From NCBI GenBank assembly GCA_963676725.1, contig OY781463.1:992001-1056000 (forward strand): 64,000 bases of DNA, read 5' to 3'. The notes below the pieces were generated by a model. The model saw nothing but the letters and a program-made list of their open reading frames with translations. It ran no database searches and was not told where the DNA came from. Positions 46,193 to 54,443 of this stretch are shown in pieces. Numbering within the stretch: position 1 is the first letter of the stretch; every line of letters starts with the position of its first letter. A program made the translations under genes and the position numbers. This DNA is from G963662905 sp963676725. GTDB taxonomy: Bacteria; Bacteroidota; Bacteroidia; Bacteroidales; WRLA01.

Positions 46193-46981
46193 GATTTTAT
46201 GTTTTGGATGATGAGTTTTTTTCGGAAAGAATGGGGAATAAAATGGGCATGAAATGTGCCGCAGTTAAGGAAAGGGAAACCGATGCTTGCTTTGCTTTTA
46301 CAGGACGAACGGTTTTTTTGAAAAAGGCTTGGGTAGGGAAGTTTGTGTGGGGAAATTATTGGAAGGCTACTTCTCAAGATCTTTTCGGCTATGCGCAAAA
46401 ATGCACAAGTGGATGCATTTAGGAGAGGATTTAATCGAATGTAGGGGTGATTAGGGAGTGTAGTCGTCTTGAATTGGGCATGATTATTGGTAAAGGTACG
46501 CCAACAACATACTTCGCCTATTATTAATAAGGTATAGTAGTTAAAACGTTCATTTTGATCGAAAAGGCCTTCTTTTTCTGTTCTAATGAAGAAAATGCTG
46601 ATAAGCGTAGGGAGAGAAAAGGGGAGGAGTGCTGTATTTAAAATATCAAAAGAAAAAGAGTGTGTAAAATATTGACTACTTATGAGGGAAGTGCTCAGGA
46701 AGGATACAGTAAAGAGCAAAAAGGGATGGATATAGTCTTTGCTGAAATAGCAATTACTTATCACGCTGAAAATGATATTTATAGCCCGAAAAGCCATAGC
46801 GATTACTTTTTATTATTGCCCAAATGAGTATTACAAACCTCTACTAAGGTGAAACCAAAAAATTGAAAAAGCAAGTAAAATTTGAGATAATGTACGAAGG
46901 GGCTTTTTTGAGTGTCGAACACCCCCTTTTTCTGTACGAACCGATAATTGTCCGGTTTTTACACAGCACTTCTAAGAGAAA
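46193..46981. other. Intergenic region, no supported gene
   Basis: About 790 bases of AT-rich sequence. A 202-codon minus frame (46189-46797) has an unusual composition with no recognisable motif and no good ribosome site, so I treat it as non-coding. A hairpin lies at 46896-46928 (GAAGGGG with CCCCTTTT) followed by T on the plus strand. A direct repeat TGTACGAA occurs at 46891 and 46934. This region should contain the promoter of the Omp28-like gene, but I did not find a clear -33/-7 pair. Confidence 0.5.
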
Positions 46982-47019
46982 AACGGAAGGTGGTTCTTTT
47001 CAAAACCGATCCTTCCGTT
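46982..47019 (-). terminator. Terminator after the orphan T9SS tail
   Basis: AACGGAAGG (46982-46990) pairs with CCTTCCGTT (47011-47019). On the minus strand the stem is followed by TTTTTCTC. It follows the stop of the 47055-47423 frame by 36 bases. Confidence 0.7.
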
Positions 47020-47054
47020 AGGGAAACCAGGAGTTTTTATTTTTAAACAGAAAA

Positions 47055-47423
47055 TCAGATCCGCACAATCCGCACTACTTTCTCCAGATATCCGGATTCA
47101 TTCTCCATTTGCATTTTTAAGAAATACATACCGGGCAAGAGTTTGCTTAGGTCAATGCTTTGCTCATGCATGCCCGAAGGTTTTTCGATACTTCTTTCCA
47201 TTACGATTTTTCCTCGACTGTCCATCAGGATGAAATGTAGATTTGATGCTTCATGAAGAAAAACATCCACAAATACTTCATCCCGTGTTGGATTGGGTCG
47301 CGCTTCGCCAAACCAGCCGCTGGTGTTGGGGATGGTTTTTCTATTAAAAAATGGTTTTGAAAGGAATAGCTGTTTTAAAGCACAGGCAAAGAATCCGGTA
47401 TCTAAGAACCCATCAAACCTCAA
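47055..47423 (-). pseudogene. Orphan T9SS type A C-terminal tail (gene remnant)
   Basis: 122 codons. Only the last 85 look like protein: GWFGEARPNPTRDEVFVDVF ... GMYFLKMQ ... VRIVRI, a type IX sorting tail. It is closely related to the tail of the SprB-repeat protein (GEAHPNPTRNEV). There is no signal peptide or passenger domain, and the first 35 codons read through DNA adjoining the DUF296 stop. It is best seen as the remaining end of a deleted surface-protein gene. Its terminator is still present. Confidence 0.75.
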
Positions 47424-47832
47424 TCAAATTCAATTGTGTGCTTTCATCAAAATGGCGGGTGCTGGGCTTGGGTATAGGTTCTATAAATCCTTCGAAGGTT
47501 GGGTAGATTATCACTTCGGCGGCATGACCACCTATAATTTTGAAATTGCTGTCGCCTAAGTTAATGTGCAGATGGGCAAAGGCTTTGCCATCAATCATTG
47601 TGGCATTGCCGAGCAGGCTCGTTATTTCAAAAGGACCGTCAAAATTACGGAATTCATAAGCTTTTTGTGTTGGATTATAAAATCCTAAGCGGCATTGTTT
47701 TGCTCCACCAATTCCTTGAATGCGTGCGGATTGTATTTTGTGTTCGTCGAGAATTTTATGCACTTCCTGCACCAATTCTTCCCCCGGGGCCAAAACAAAT
47801 TCTATAATATGTCCGTTTTTCCTTGATTTCAT
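47413..47832 (-). CDS. PPC/DUF296 domain protein
   Basis: 139 residues, a single PCC/DUF296 domain. The metal-binding signature FAHLHINLG...GGH is at about 87-103, and IQGIGGAKQCRLGFYNP lies before it. Archaeal and bacterial members are trimeric; plant relatives are AT-hook DNA-binding proteins. The function in bacteria is unclear. Its last 89 bases also occur at 27600-27688, so its 3' end is one border of the T9SS island. It starts 12 bases after the next upstream gene, so it may be co-transcribed with the lipoprotein at 47845. Confidence 0.85.
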   Translation of the reverse strand: MKSRKNGHIIEFVLAPGEELVQEVHKILDEHKIQSARIQGIGGAKQCRLGFYNPTQKAYEFRNFDGPFEITSLLGNATMIDGKAFAHLHINLGDSNFKIIGGHAAEVIIYPTFEGFIEPIPKPSTRHFDESTQLNLIEV

Positions 47833-47844
47833 ACAATAAGGCTT

Positions 47845-48873
47845 TTATTCTCCGATGCTGCGGTCGATCTGATATTGGAGTTTTGCTGTATTTTTTATCC
47901 GTTCGTTGATGATAAGCAGGTATTGTTTGGCTGCTTCATTCACTTTTATTTGGATGGATTTTTCGAGCCAATTTTTTGCCTCTTCGAGTTTTCCGTTGTA
48001 TTCGGCAGCAAGGGCCATATTAAAGCAAGCCTTTGATGCGACGTTCTTATTTTTTTCGCTGCTAAGAAGTGTCCATTTTTCTGAAGCAGTCTCCCAATTT
48101 CCTTGATCCATTGCTTTTTCTGCTGCGAGAAATTCTTTATTTCCGCTGGTATAAAAACCCCTGCGTACATTCAGCCAATAGGGTGAAATCATTTTTGCCA
48201 AACCACGACCTGATTCATAGGCCGCATCATCATAAGCCTGTGCCCGTGCCGGAAGTTGCTGCAGGATTTCGTTTGCATCATATCCCTGCGCCGACCAGAA
48301 TAATGTGTCTGCAAGACTTTTTCTAAGGAAGATACGTCCTGTGCGTAGATCATACATGCGCGTATAAGATTTTAGGATCAATTGAAATTCCCCAAGCATT
48401 TCAAAATCGGTATAATAAAAATCTATTGCGTCAAAGGCTTCAATAGATTCGAGCACAATCAGCAGGTCTGTTTCATAGGTGTTGCGCAGCTGTTTCTGCA
48501 GGCTTTTACTGAGAGGAAGATTTGCCGGCATTTCTTTTGTGATGGGAATATTGATGCTGTCTTCAATCAGAAAGAGTGTGGGACTGTCGAAGAGCACGCT
48601 TTTTACACCAGTGATAAATGCTTGAGGCAGCAATGTGTCAATCTTGGTCGTGTCTTTCAGTAGTTTATCGGAATATCTAAAATAGTGGGCTTTTTGAAGC
48701 TTTTGCGTATGATTGGCCACAGCAATGCTTGATGCACTGTCGGGTGTCGTGTTTTCTGCAGGGACAAGCACTTCAAATTCGATCATACGCCCAGTGTAAC
48801 AAGAGCTTAAGAGAATTGTTGTAGCAATAAGCAGAAGGGATTTACTGAAGAATCTATTTTTTATCTGATGCAT
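47845..48873 (-). CDS. TPR-like lipoprotein, DUF6340-like
   Basis: 342 residues from ATG 48873; the frame runs to a TTG at 48927, which is rejected. The signal ends in ILLSSC, so Cys is probably lipid-modified. The middle part (about 100-230) has the pattern of DUF6340 lipoproteins of Bacteroidota (YETDLLIVLESIEAFD, RTGRIFLRKSLADTLFWSAQG). TPR-like helices follow (AEKAMDQGNWETASEKWTLL and ACFNMALAAEYNGKLEEAKNWLEKS). Envelope location is likely. Function is unknown. Confidence 0.7.
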   Translation of the reverse strand: MHQIKNRFFSKSLLLIATTILLSSCYTGRMIEFEVLVPAENTTPDSASSIAVANHTQKLQKAHYFRYSDKLLKDTTKIDTLLPQAFITGVKSVLFDSPTLFLIEDSINIPITKEMPANLPLSKSLQKQLRNTYETDLLIVLESIEAFDAIDFYYTDFEMLGEFQLILKSYTRMYDLRTGRIFLRKSLADTLFWSAQGYDANEILQQLPARAQAYDDAAYESGRGLAKMISPYWLNVRRGFYTSGNKEFLAAEKAMDQGNWETASEKWTLLSSEKNKNVASKACFNMALAAEYNGKLEEAKNWLEKSIQIKVNEAAKQYLLIINERIKNTAKLQYQIDRSIGE

Positions 48874-48980
48874 TTGGTCGTGTATTTTTGAATCTGCTAA
48901 AAGCAAATTAAGTGCCGAAATTACCAATTTTTAAAACAATAAGCATTCGAATAAGTTTTTGGTTATTGGCCGCTGCAAAA

Positions 48981-49619
48981 TTATTGTTTTGGTTTATGTT
49001 GTATTTGTTCGAGAAATAGCTTAAAATCGGGTTCAGTGCATCCATATTCTTGGGCTTTTAGGAAATCTTCTTGCGCTGCGATGCTGTCTTCTGCGGACAA
49101 ACGGAGCATTCCTCTTTTGTAATAGGCTGTGGCGTTGATGCTGTCAAGTTCAATGGCTTTGCTGAAATCAATGAGTGCCCCCGTACGATCGCCTATTTCA
49201 ATCCGGATGCTTCCCCTTAAAATATGTGCGTCAATATGTTTTGGATTAATTTTTAGAACCATATTGAGATCATCAAGACTGCCAAAAATATTTGATAATC
49301 TGTATTTTATCAATGCTTTTCCATACCATGAGCGCACGTATTTCGGATTGAGCTGAGTGCTTCTATTAAAATCTGCTAAAGCTCCGGGAATATCGTTTAT
49401 CTCCATTTTTACACAGCCTCGATACGCATAAATTCCGGCATGCCTCATATGAAAACGCGCTGCATAATCCAGGTTTTTAAGTGCATTATGGTAGTGACCT
49501 GCAGTATATTCCTGTTTCCCTTTTTCAAAATAGGCCATTTTATCATAATCATGTGGATTTCCACATTGACAGAACAAAAATGGAATTAAGAAAACGCTAT
49601 AAATCAGTATGTGTTTCAT
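48981..49619 (-). CDS. TPR-repeat lipoprotein
   Basis: 212 residues. The signal ends in LFCQC, so lipidation at Cys19 is likely. About five TPR units follow from residue 28 on, for example YHNALKNLDYAARFHMRHAG, ALADFNRSTQLNPKYVRSWY and ALIDFSKAIELDSINATAYY. Such proteins usually act as scaffolds for protein complexes. It overlaps the end of the upstream antiporter gene by 23 bases, so it is translated from the same message. Confidence 0.78.
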   Translation of the reverse strand: MKHILIYSVFLIPFLFCQCGNPHDYDKMAYFEKGKQEYTAGHYHNALKNLDYAARFHMRHAGIYAYRGCVKMEINDIPGALADFNRSTQLNPKYVRSWYGKALIKYRLSNIFGSLDDLNMVLKINPKHIDAHILRGSIRIEIGDRTGALIDFSKAIELDSINATAYYKRGMLRLSAEDSIAAQEDFLKAQEYGCTEPDFKLFLEQIQHKPKQ

Positions 49620-51627
49620 GATTGACTTCGCATAGGGTGTTCATTTTTTCATCACGGAAGAGCCCTATAATATCCTGAAGTTGATTTTCTGAACCTAAGA
49701 GAAAAAGGATGTCATTGGCCTTAATTTTTTCCTCTTCTTTGGGTTTTGCTACGATGCCTTCTTTTCTGCTGATTGCCAAAATATTGACTTCGTGTTTATC
49801 CAGCAATGTGCTTTCTTTCAGGCTTTTGCCAATTAAGGGGCTGCTATCGCAAACATGCATTGTATGGATGTTCACAATCGGTGTCTTCACTTTTAGTCCG
49901 GTTTTGATGGTGTCGTGCAGGCTGAGTTTACGGAACATCTCATAATTATCGGCACGAATGGCGGCGACCAATTGCTCGATTTGCTCATAAGGGATAAGAA
50001 ATTTATGCAAAACCCTTACGAAAAGCTCTACCGATGTTTCAAATTCTTCAGGAATTACTTCGTCGGCGCCCAATTCAAATAAGGATTTCATATCGCTCAG
50101 ATAGCGTGCACGGATAATAATATGTAGATTAGGATTGAGCTGTCGGGCAACAGTCGTAATTCTTCTGATGGCTTGTGGATGCGGAATGGTAATCACCATC
50201 ACGAGTGCTTCTTTTATATTGGTGTGGTTCAGGACAAGTGAATGTGTGGCATCTCCAAAATGGATAGGTTCCCCCTGGCTTTGCTCATATTTCACGGTTT
50301 CCGGGTTCATCTCAATAATTTCATAGGGGATGCCTGCATGTCCTGCGGCGATGGCCACATTGCGTCCATTCACACCATAACCGATAATAATCAAGTGGTT
50401 TTTTTTCTTCGAACTTTTTTCAGTAGGCTCCGCTTGTCCATATTTAAATTTTTGCGGGAGAGGCAATCGCAATATGATTTCTGCAATCTGACCGGCTTTA
50501 CTGATTAAAAATGGTGATGCGGCCATTGAAAGCACACTCACATTCAGAAAAAGTTGATAATTATTGTCGCTTAAAAGGCCTTCGCTTAGCCCTAATGCAG
50601 CAAGGATAAAGGAAAATTCACCAACTTGCGAAATCGTGATACCGGCCTTTATTGCAATGCGTAATGGAAATCCAAGCAGGAGGGAGGCAATCGCGGCAAG
50701 AATGGTTTTAATAATTAATATGCTGATGGTTAATCCGAGGACAATAAATAGATTATTAATGGTGTATTCGATATTCAGCAGCATCCCGATGGAGATAAAA
50801 AAGAAGCTCGTGAATACAGCAAGAAATGGGAGAATGTTGCCCAATGCATGATGGCTATAGTCGCTTTCAGAAATAATGATGCCTGCAATAAATGCGCCCA
50901 AAGCTAGGGATAGGCCTATGGCGGAAGTTAACCAAGCTACGGCAAATGCCACCAGAATAATGGTCATAATAAATAGCTCATGACTTTGCGTACGCGCCAC
51001 TAAAAAGAGGGTTTTTGGTACAGCCCAGCGAGCAAGGATAATGACAAAAGCGATAAATGCAATCACCTTCAGGATCAAGAAATAGATGGGGGTATCTGCA
51101 CCGCCGCCGCTTGTTCCGGCCAAAAAGGGAATGAATAAGATCATCGGAACAATAATTACATCCTGAAAAATGAGCGTTGCTAAGCTGATTCTTCCCCTTG
51201 GGCTATCAACTTCACCGGTTTCCTGCATAATTTTCATCACAATTGCCGTGCTCGAAAGCGCAGTTAAAAAGCCAATAAAAACAGATTCATTCCAGGGATT
51301 GTTTATGGAATAAGCAATTAGAAAAAAAACGCCGATACTCAAAACGACCTGAACGCTACCGCCAATGAGGACTAGTTTTTTGATTTTTAAGAGTTTTTTT
51401 AGACTAAATTCTATGCCTATGGAGAAGAGAAGCAAAATGACGCCAATTTCTGCAAGAACCTCTATTTCATGTGTATCTGTAATCAGTCCTAAGCCATAAG
51501 GACCGGTCAGAACACCGGTTATCAATAAACCGATGACCAATGGAATGCGAAATTTGTGGGCAATAAGTGCGACCAAAACGGAGAAAGCAAAAATAACGAC
51601 TATGTCGAAAAGCATTGGGATTTCCAT
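49597..51627 (-). CDS. Kef-type monovalent cation:proton antiporter with RCK domains
   Basis: 676 residues from ATG 51627 (MEIPMLFDIVVIFAF). An upstream extension to 51756 crosses the divergent promoter region and is rejected. The CPA2 membrane domain spans about residues 1-390 with LLLFSIGIEFSLKKL and LGAFIAGIIISESDYSHH. Then come an RCK/TrkA-N domain (HLIIIGYGVNGRNVAIAAGH, nucleotide-binding GxGxxG) and a TrkA-C domain near the C-terminus (ESTLLDKHEVNILAISR). It probably exports K+ or exchanges it for protons under NAD(H) or thiol control. The gene is divergent from the small protein gene at 51735. Confidence 0.88.
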   Translation of the reverse strand: MEIPMLFDIVVIFAFSVLVALIAHKFRIPLVIGLLITGVLTGPYGLGLITDTHEIEVLAEIGVILLLFSIGIEFSLKKLLKIKKLVLIGGSVQVVLSIGVFFLIAYSINNPWNESVFIGFLTALSSTAIVMKIMQETGEVDSPRGRISLATLIFQDVIIVPMILFIPFLAGTSGGGADTPIYFLILKVIAFIAFVIILARWAVPKTLFLVARTQSHELFIMTIILVAFAVAWLTSAIGLSLALGAFIAGIIISESDYSHHALGNILPFLAVFTSFFFISIGMLLNIEYTINNLFIVLGLTISILIIKTILAAIASLLLGFPLRIAIKAGITISQVGEFSFILAALGLSEGLLSDNNYQLFLNVSVLSMAASPFLISKAGQIAEIILRLPLPQKFKYGQAEPTEKSSKKKNHLIIIGYGVNGRNVAIAAGHAGIPYEIIEMNPETVKYEQSQGEPIHFGDATHSLVLNHTNIKEALVMVITIPHPQAIRRITTVARQLNPNLHIIIRARYLSDMKSLFELGADEVIPEEFETSVELFVRVLHKFLIPYEQIEQLVAAIRADNYEMFRKLSLHDTIKTGLKVKTPIVNIHTMHVCDSSPLIGKSLKESTLLDKHEVNILAISRKEGIVAKPKEEEKIKANDILFLLGSENQLQDIIGLFRDEKMNTLCEVNHETHTDL

Positions 51628-51688
51628 AGAGATTGTTTTTAACAAAAGTACAAAATAATTTTCGTTCAAACTTAAGTGATCTTGCAGC

Positions 51689-51719
51689 TTGTCGCACAGC
51701 AAGAAATAGATTAACTTTG
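51689..51719 (+). promoter_or_regulatory. Promoter of the small conserved gene at 51735
   Basis: TTG (51689-51691), 20 bases, TAACTTTG (51712-51719) fits the -33/-7 pattern; the -7 box is exact. Transcription would begin near 51725. On the opposite strand a candidate for the antiporter gene is TACTTTTG (51643-51650) with TTTG 16 bases away, shorter than usual. Confidence 0.55.
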
Positions 51720-51734
51720 CGCAAAATTTTAAAG

Positions 51735-52025
51735 ATGGCAAATAAACGACAAGCAAAAAAGTTAGTCATAGAGCTAAGCAACCAAGTTATTTCAGATTGT
51801 TTTAATTATCTGCAACTGCATCCTGAAAAGGATAATTCTGATGTTTTAGAAATTATTGATGAGGTGCAACAGCTGCGCGATGAGCTGGTTATGCGTATGA
51901 ATCATATCAGTGGCTCCGATAATCCAAAACTTGTAAAGGATTATTTTCGGACAATTTATAAGGAACTCTTCACAAAAGTTGATGAAGCTTTTGCCGACTT
52001 AAGCAGAGTGATTACTGCAAAATAG
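51735..52025 (+). CDS. Conserved small protein of unknown function
   Basis: 96 residues from ATG 51735; an open extension to 51633 overlaps the promoter and is not used. It is mostly helical and charged (RQAKKLVIELSNQVISDCFNYLQLHPEKD, then VQQLRDELVMRMNHI). No membrane segment or known motif is visible. A gene of this type sits upstream of tig here, but I do not recognise the family. Confidence 0.7.
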   Translation: MANKRQAKKLVIELSNQVISDCFNYLQLHPEKDNSDVLEIIDEVQQLRDELVMRMNHISGSDNPKLVKDYFRTIYKELFTKVDEAFADLSRVITAK

Positions 52026-52107
52026 TCTATGGATTGGAAAAGGGCAGTTTTTTTCACTATCATCTGAAATTTAAACATTTGCCCATAGAAGGGAAATAAA
52101 ATAATCT

Positions 52108-52182
52108 TATATTTGCAGCCCGAAAAAACAGCTATACTGTAGCTGTGATATACAAGGATCTTTGATCCTTTTATTTTTTTAT
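52108..52182 (+). promoter_or_regulatory. tig leader: -7 box and tandem hairpins with a terminator-like U-run
   Basis: TATATTTG (52108-52115) is an exact -7 box, but the nearest TTTG (52078-52081) is 26 bases away, longer than usual. Downstream lie ACAGCTA (52129-52135) with TAGCTGT (52141-52147), then AAGGATC (52154-52160) with GATCCTT (52164-52170) followed by TTATTTTTTTATTTT. The second hairpin looks like an intrinsic terminator about 70 bases before the tig start. Confidence 0.45.
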
Positions 52183-52252
52183 TTTAAAGTACTGATAAAT
52201 AGGGCGATGGGATGGTGTTTTGCGCCTCTTTGCCTATAACAAACAAACACGA

Positions 52253-53680
52253 ATGAAAGTCACACACGAGAGTACAGGAGAACTAACAGCCAGAATTAAT
52301 CTTGATTTTACCGAAGAAGATTATAAGGACAGGGTGAATAAGCAATTAAAGGAATTAGCAAAAAAAGCCAATATTCCCGGCTTCCGTGCAGGAAAAGTGC
52401 CTGTTGGAGTTGTGAAAAAAATGTATGGAAATGGCGTGCTTGCCGAAGAAGTGAACAAGCTGATTTCTGAAAGCCTCTACAAATATATTGAGGAACAAAA
52501 ATTAACGCTGCTCGGAAATCCTCTTCCTTCTGAGGACCATCAGCCCGTTGATTTTGATACGCAAAAGGATTTTGAGATGCGTTTCGATATTGGCCTGCAG
52601 CCTGAAATTAATCTGGATTTTCTCAGCGAACTCGAAGTTGATTATAATAAGGTAATCCCTGATCAAAAAATGCTCGATCTCTATATCGATGATATGAAGA
52701 ATCGTTTTGGTGAGCATATTGAAGCGGAAAGCTGGGAGGAAGGATACGATATTCAAGGTGGATTTGTGCAGTTGGATGAGAATGGTGCGGTGCAAGATGA
52801 TGCATTAAAAACTGAAGGCGCTGTTAATCTTGATGATATCCTTGATGAGGAAATGAAAGAGGCTTTTAAAGCACTGAAAGTAGGTGACGATATTTTCTTC
52901 AACCCAATGAAAATTGTTGGAAATGATGCTCATAAAGCAACTCATTTTGTTTATGCAAAACATGAAGATGAGGCACGTATGGATTCTGATTTCAGATTTG
53001 TTTGTGATAAAATTTCCAAGCTTGTTCCTGCTGAATTAAATGAAGAGCTTTATAAAAAAGCATTTCCTAAGGACGAATTGAAAACAGAAGAAGAATTTAT
53101 GAACCGTCTGAAGGAAGAAGCCATAAAAAGCTTTGCTCCTCAAACGGATAATTCCTTCTTAAACACAGCTGTTGATGCAGTTGTGGAAAAAGCGAATGTT
53201 AATCTGCCGGATGAATTCCTGAAACGCTGGATAAAATCTTCTGAAACAGAAGAGAGAAAAGTAAATGTTGATCAGGAATATGATAGCTATGCACGGATGT
53301 TCCGTTGGCAAATCGTTGAAACACAACTAGCTCAGAAATTTGATGAACTGAAACTCAGCCGCCAAGATATGCTGAATGAGGTGAAAAAATTCTTTGTTGC
53401 CCAGTATTTCCAAGGTATTCCTGCAGAACATATTGAAGCTCAGGATGCAATGCTGACACAAATGGCAGAAAAAGCGCTTCAAAACGAACAGGAAGCAGAA
53501 CAAATCCGCAATCAGGTGATGAACACCAAGCTGATTGCCTTGTTTAAAAAAGAGCTGAAAGTGAAAGAAAATGAAATCAGCTTCGAAGAATTTGCTGCTT
53601 TAAATGCCGCAAATATGGATCAGGAAGATGACGGCATTGATGAAGCTGTAATAGAAGAAGAAACAAAAGATAACGAATAA
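52253..53680 (+). CDS. tig: Trigger factor, ribosome-associated chaperone
   Basis: 475 residues from ATG 52253 (MKVTHESTGELTARI). The ribosome-binding region contains IPGFRAGKVPVGVVKKMYG, equivalent to the GFRxGKxP signature, at about residues 44-62. The middle PPIase-like domain is weakly conserved, as in many Bacteroidota. The C-terminal helical arms extend to the end with a very acidic tail. It is followed by clpP after 15 bases, the usual tig-clpP-clpX order. Confidence 0.92.
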   Translation: MKVTHESTGELTARINLDFTEEDYKDRVNKQLKELAKKANIPGFRAGKVPVGVVKKMYGNGVLAEEVNKLISESLYKYIEEQKLTLLGNPLPSEDHQPVDFDTQKDFEMRFDIGLQPEINLDFLSELEVDYNKVIPDQKMLDLYIDDMKNRFGEHIEAESWEEGYDIQGGFVQLDENGAVQDDALKTEGAVNLDDILDEEMKEAFKALKVGDDIFFNPMKIVGNDAHKATHFVYAKHEDEARMDSDFRFVCDKISKLVPAELNEELYKKAFPKDELKTEEEFMNRLKEEAIKSFAPQTDNSFLNTAVDAVVEKANVNLPDEFLKRWIKSSETEERKVNVDQEYDSYARMFRWQIVETQLAQKFDELKLSRQDMLNEVKKFFVAQYFQGIPAEHIEAQDAMLTQMAEKALQNEQEAEQIRNQVMNTKLIALFKKELKVKENEISFEEFAALNAANMDQEDDGIDEAVIEEETKDNE

Positions 53681-53695
53681 TTAATACGCCTAAAT

Positions 53696-54376
53696 ATGGA
53701 TTACGGAAAAGAATTTAAAAAATATGCGCAAGGGCATCATGGTATTAGCAGTCTAAATTTAGAACGCTATAACTCGATGACTTCCAGCTATATTTCGCCT
53801 ACAATTATTGAGGAGCGACAGTTAAATGTTGCGCAGATGGATGTATTTTCCCGCTTGATGATGGACAGGATTATCTTTCTCGGAGTCCCGATTGATGATT
53901 ATGTCGCCAATATTATTCAGGCGCAACTATTGTTCCTCGAATCTGCCGATCCACGTAAAGATATTCAGATTTACCTGAATACGCCCGGCGGATCTGTTTA
54001 TGCTGGCCTTGGTATTTATGATACCATGCAGTATATTACGCCAAATGTTGCCACAATTTGTACAGGAATGGCGGCAAGTATGGGCGCTGTGCTGCTTTGT
54101 GCCGGCGAAAAAGGAAAACGGACTGCACTCAAACATTCCCGTGTTCTGATTCATCAACCAATGGGTGGTGCGCAAGGTCAGGCTTCTGATATTGAGATTA
54201 CTGCACGCGAAATCCAAAAGCTTAAAAAAGAGCTTTACGATATCATTGCAAATCATAGTGGTCAGGATTATGAACGAATCTGGAAGGATTCAGACCGTGA
54301 CTATTGGATGACTTCCGAGGAAGCACGCGATTATGGGATGATTGACGAAGTGCTGGAACGCAATCCGAAACAATAG
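53696..54376 (+). CDS. clpP: ATP-dependent Clp protease proteolytic subunit
   Basis: 226 residues. The catalytic triad is Ser128 (TGMAASMGAVLL), His153 (SRVLIHQPMGG) and probably Asp202 (SDRDYWM). The oxyanion region IYLNTPGGSVYAGLGIYDTM is typical. The N-terminus is slightly longer than in E. coli. Tetradecameric ClpP degrades substrates unfolded by ClpX, encoded next. A strong terminator separates it from clpX. Confidence 0.95.
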   Translation: MDYGKEFKKYAQGHHGISSLNLERYNSMTSSYISPTIIEERQLNVAQMDVFSRLMMDRIIFLGVPIDDYVANIIQAQLLFLESADPRKDIQIYLNTPGGSVYAGLGIYDTMQYITPNVATICTGMAASMGAVLLCAGEKGKRTALKHSRVLIHQPMGGAQGQASDIEITAREIQKLKKELYDIIANHSGQDYERIWKDSDRDYWMTSEEARDYGMIDEVLERNPKQ

Positions 54377-54396
54377 TTTTAGTTAAAAATTTTATA

Positions 54397-54429
54397 GCCC
54401 CGGGTTGATTTTTTCGCCCGGGTTTTTTT
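54397..54429 (+). terminator. Intrinsic terminator between clpP and clpX
   Basis: CCCGGG (54399-54404) pairs with CCCGGG (54417-54422), followed by TTTTTTT (54423-54429). A GC-rich stem and long T-run make this a typical terminator, so clpX probably depends on readthrough or its own promoter. Confidence 0.8.
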
Positions 54430-54443
54430 GAAAAATAGAGTAC

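Noticed and set aside
46189..46797. 202-codon minus-strand frame before the Omp28-like gene
   Set aside because: Composition is not protein-like, no motif or good ribosome site is seen, and it overlaps the next start by four bases. It was treated as intergenic.
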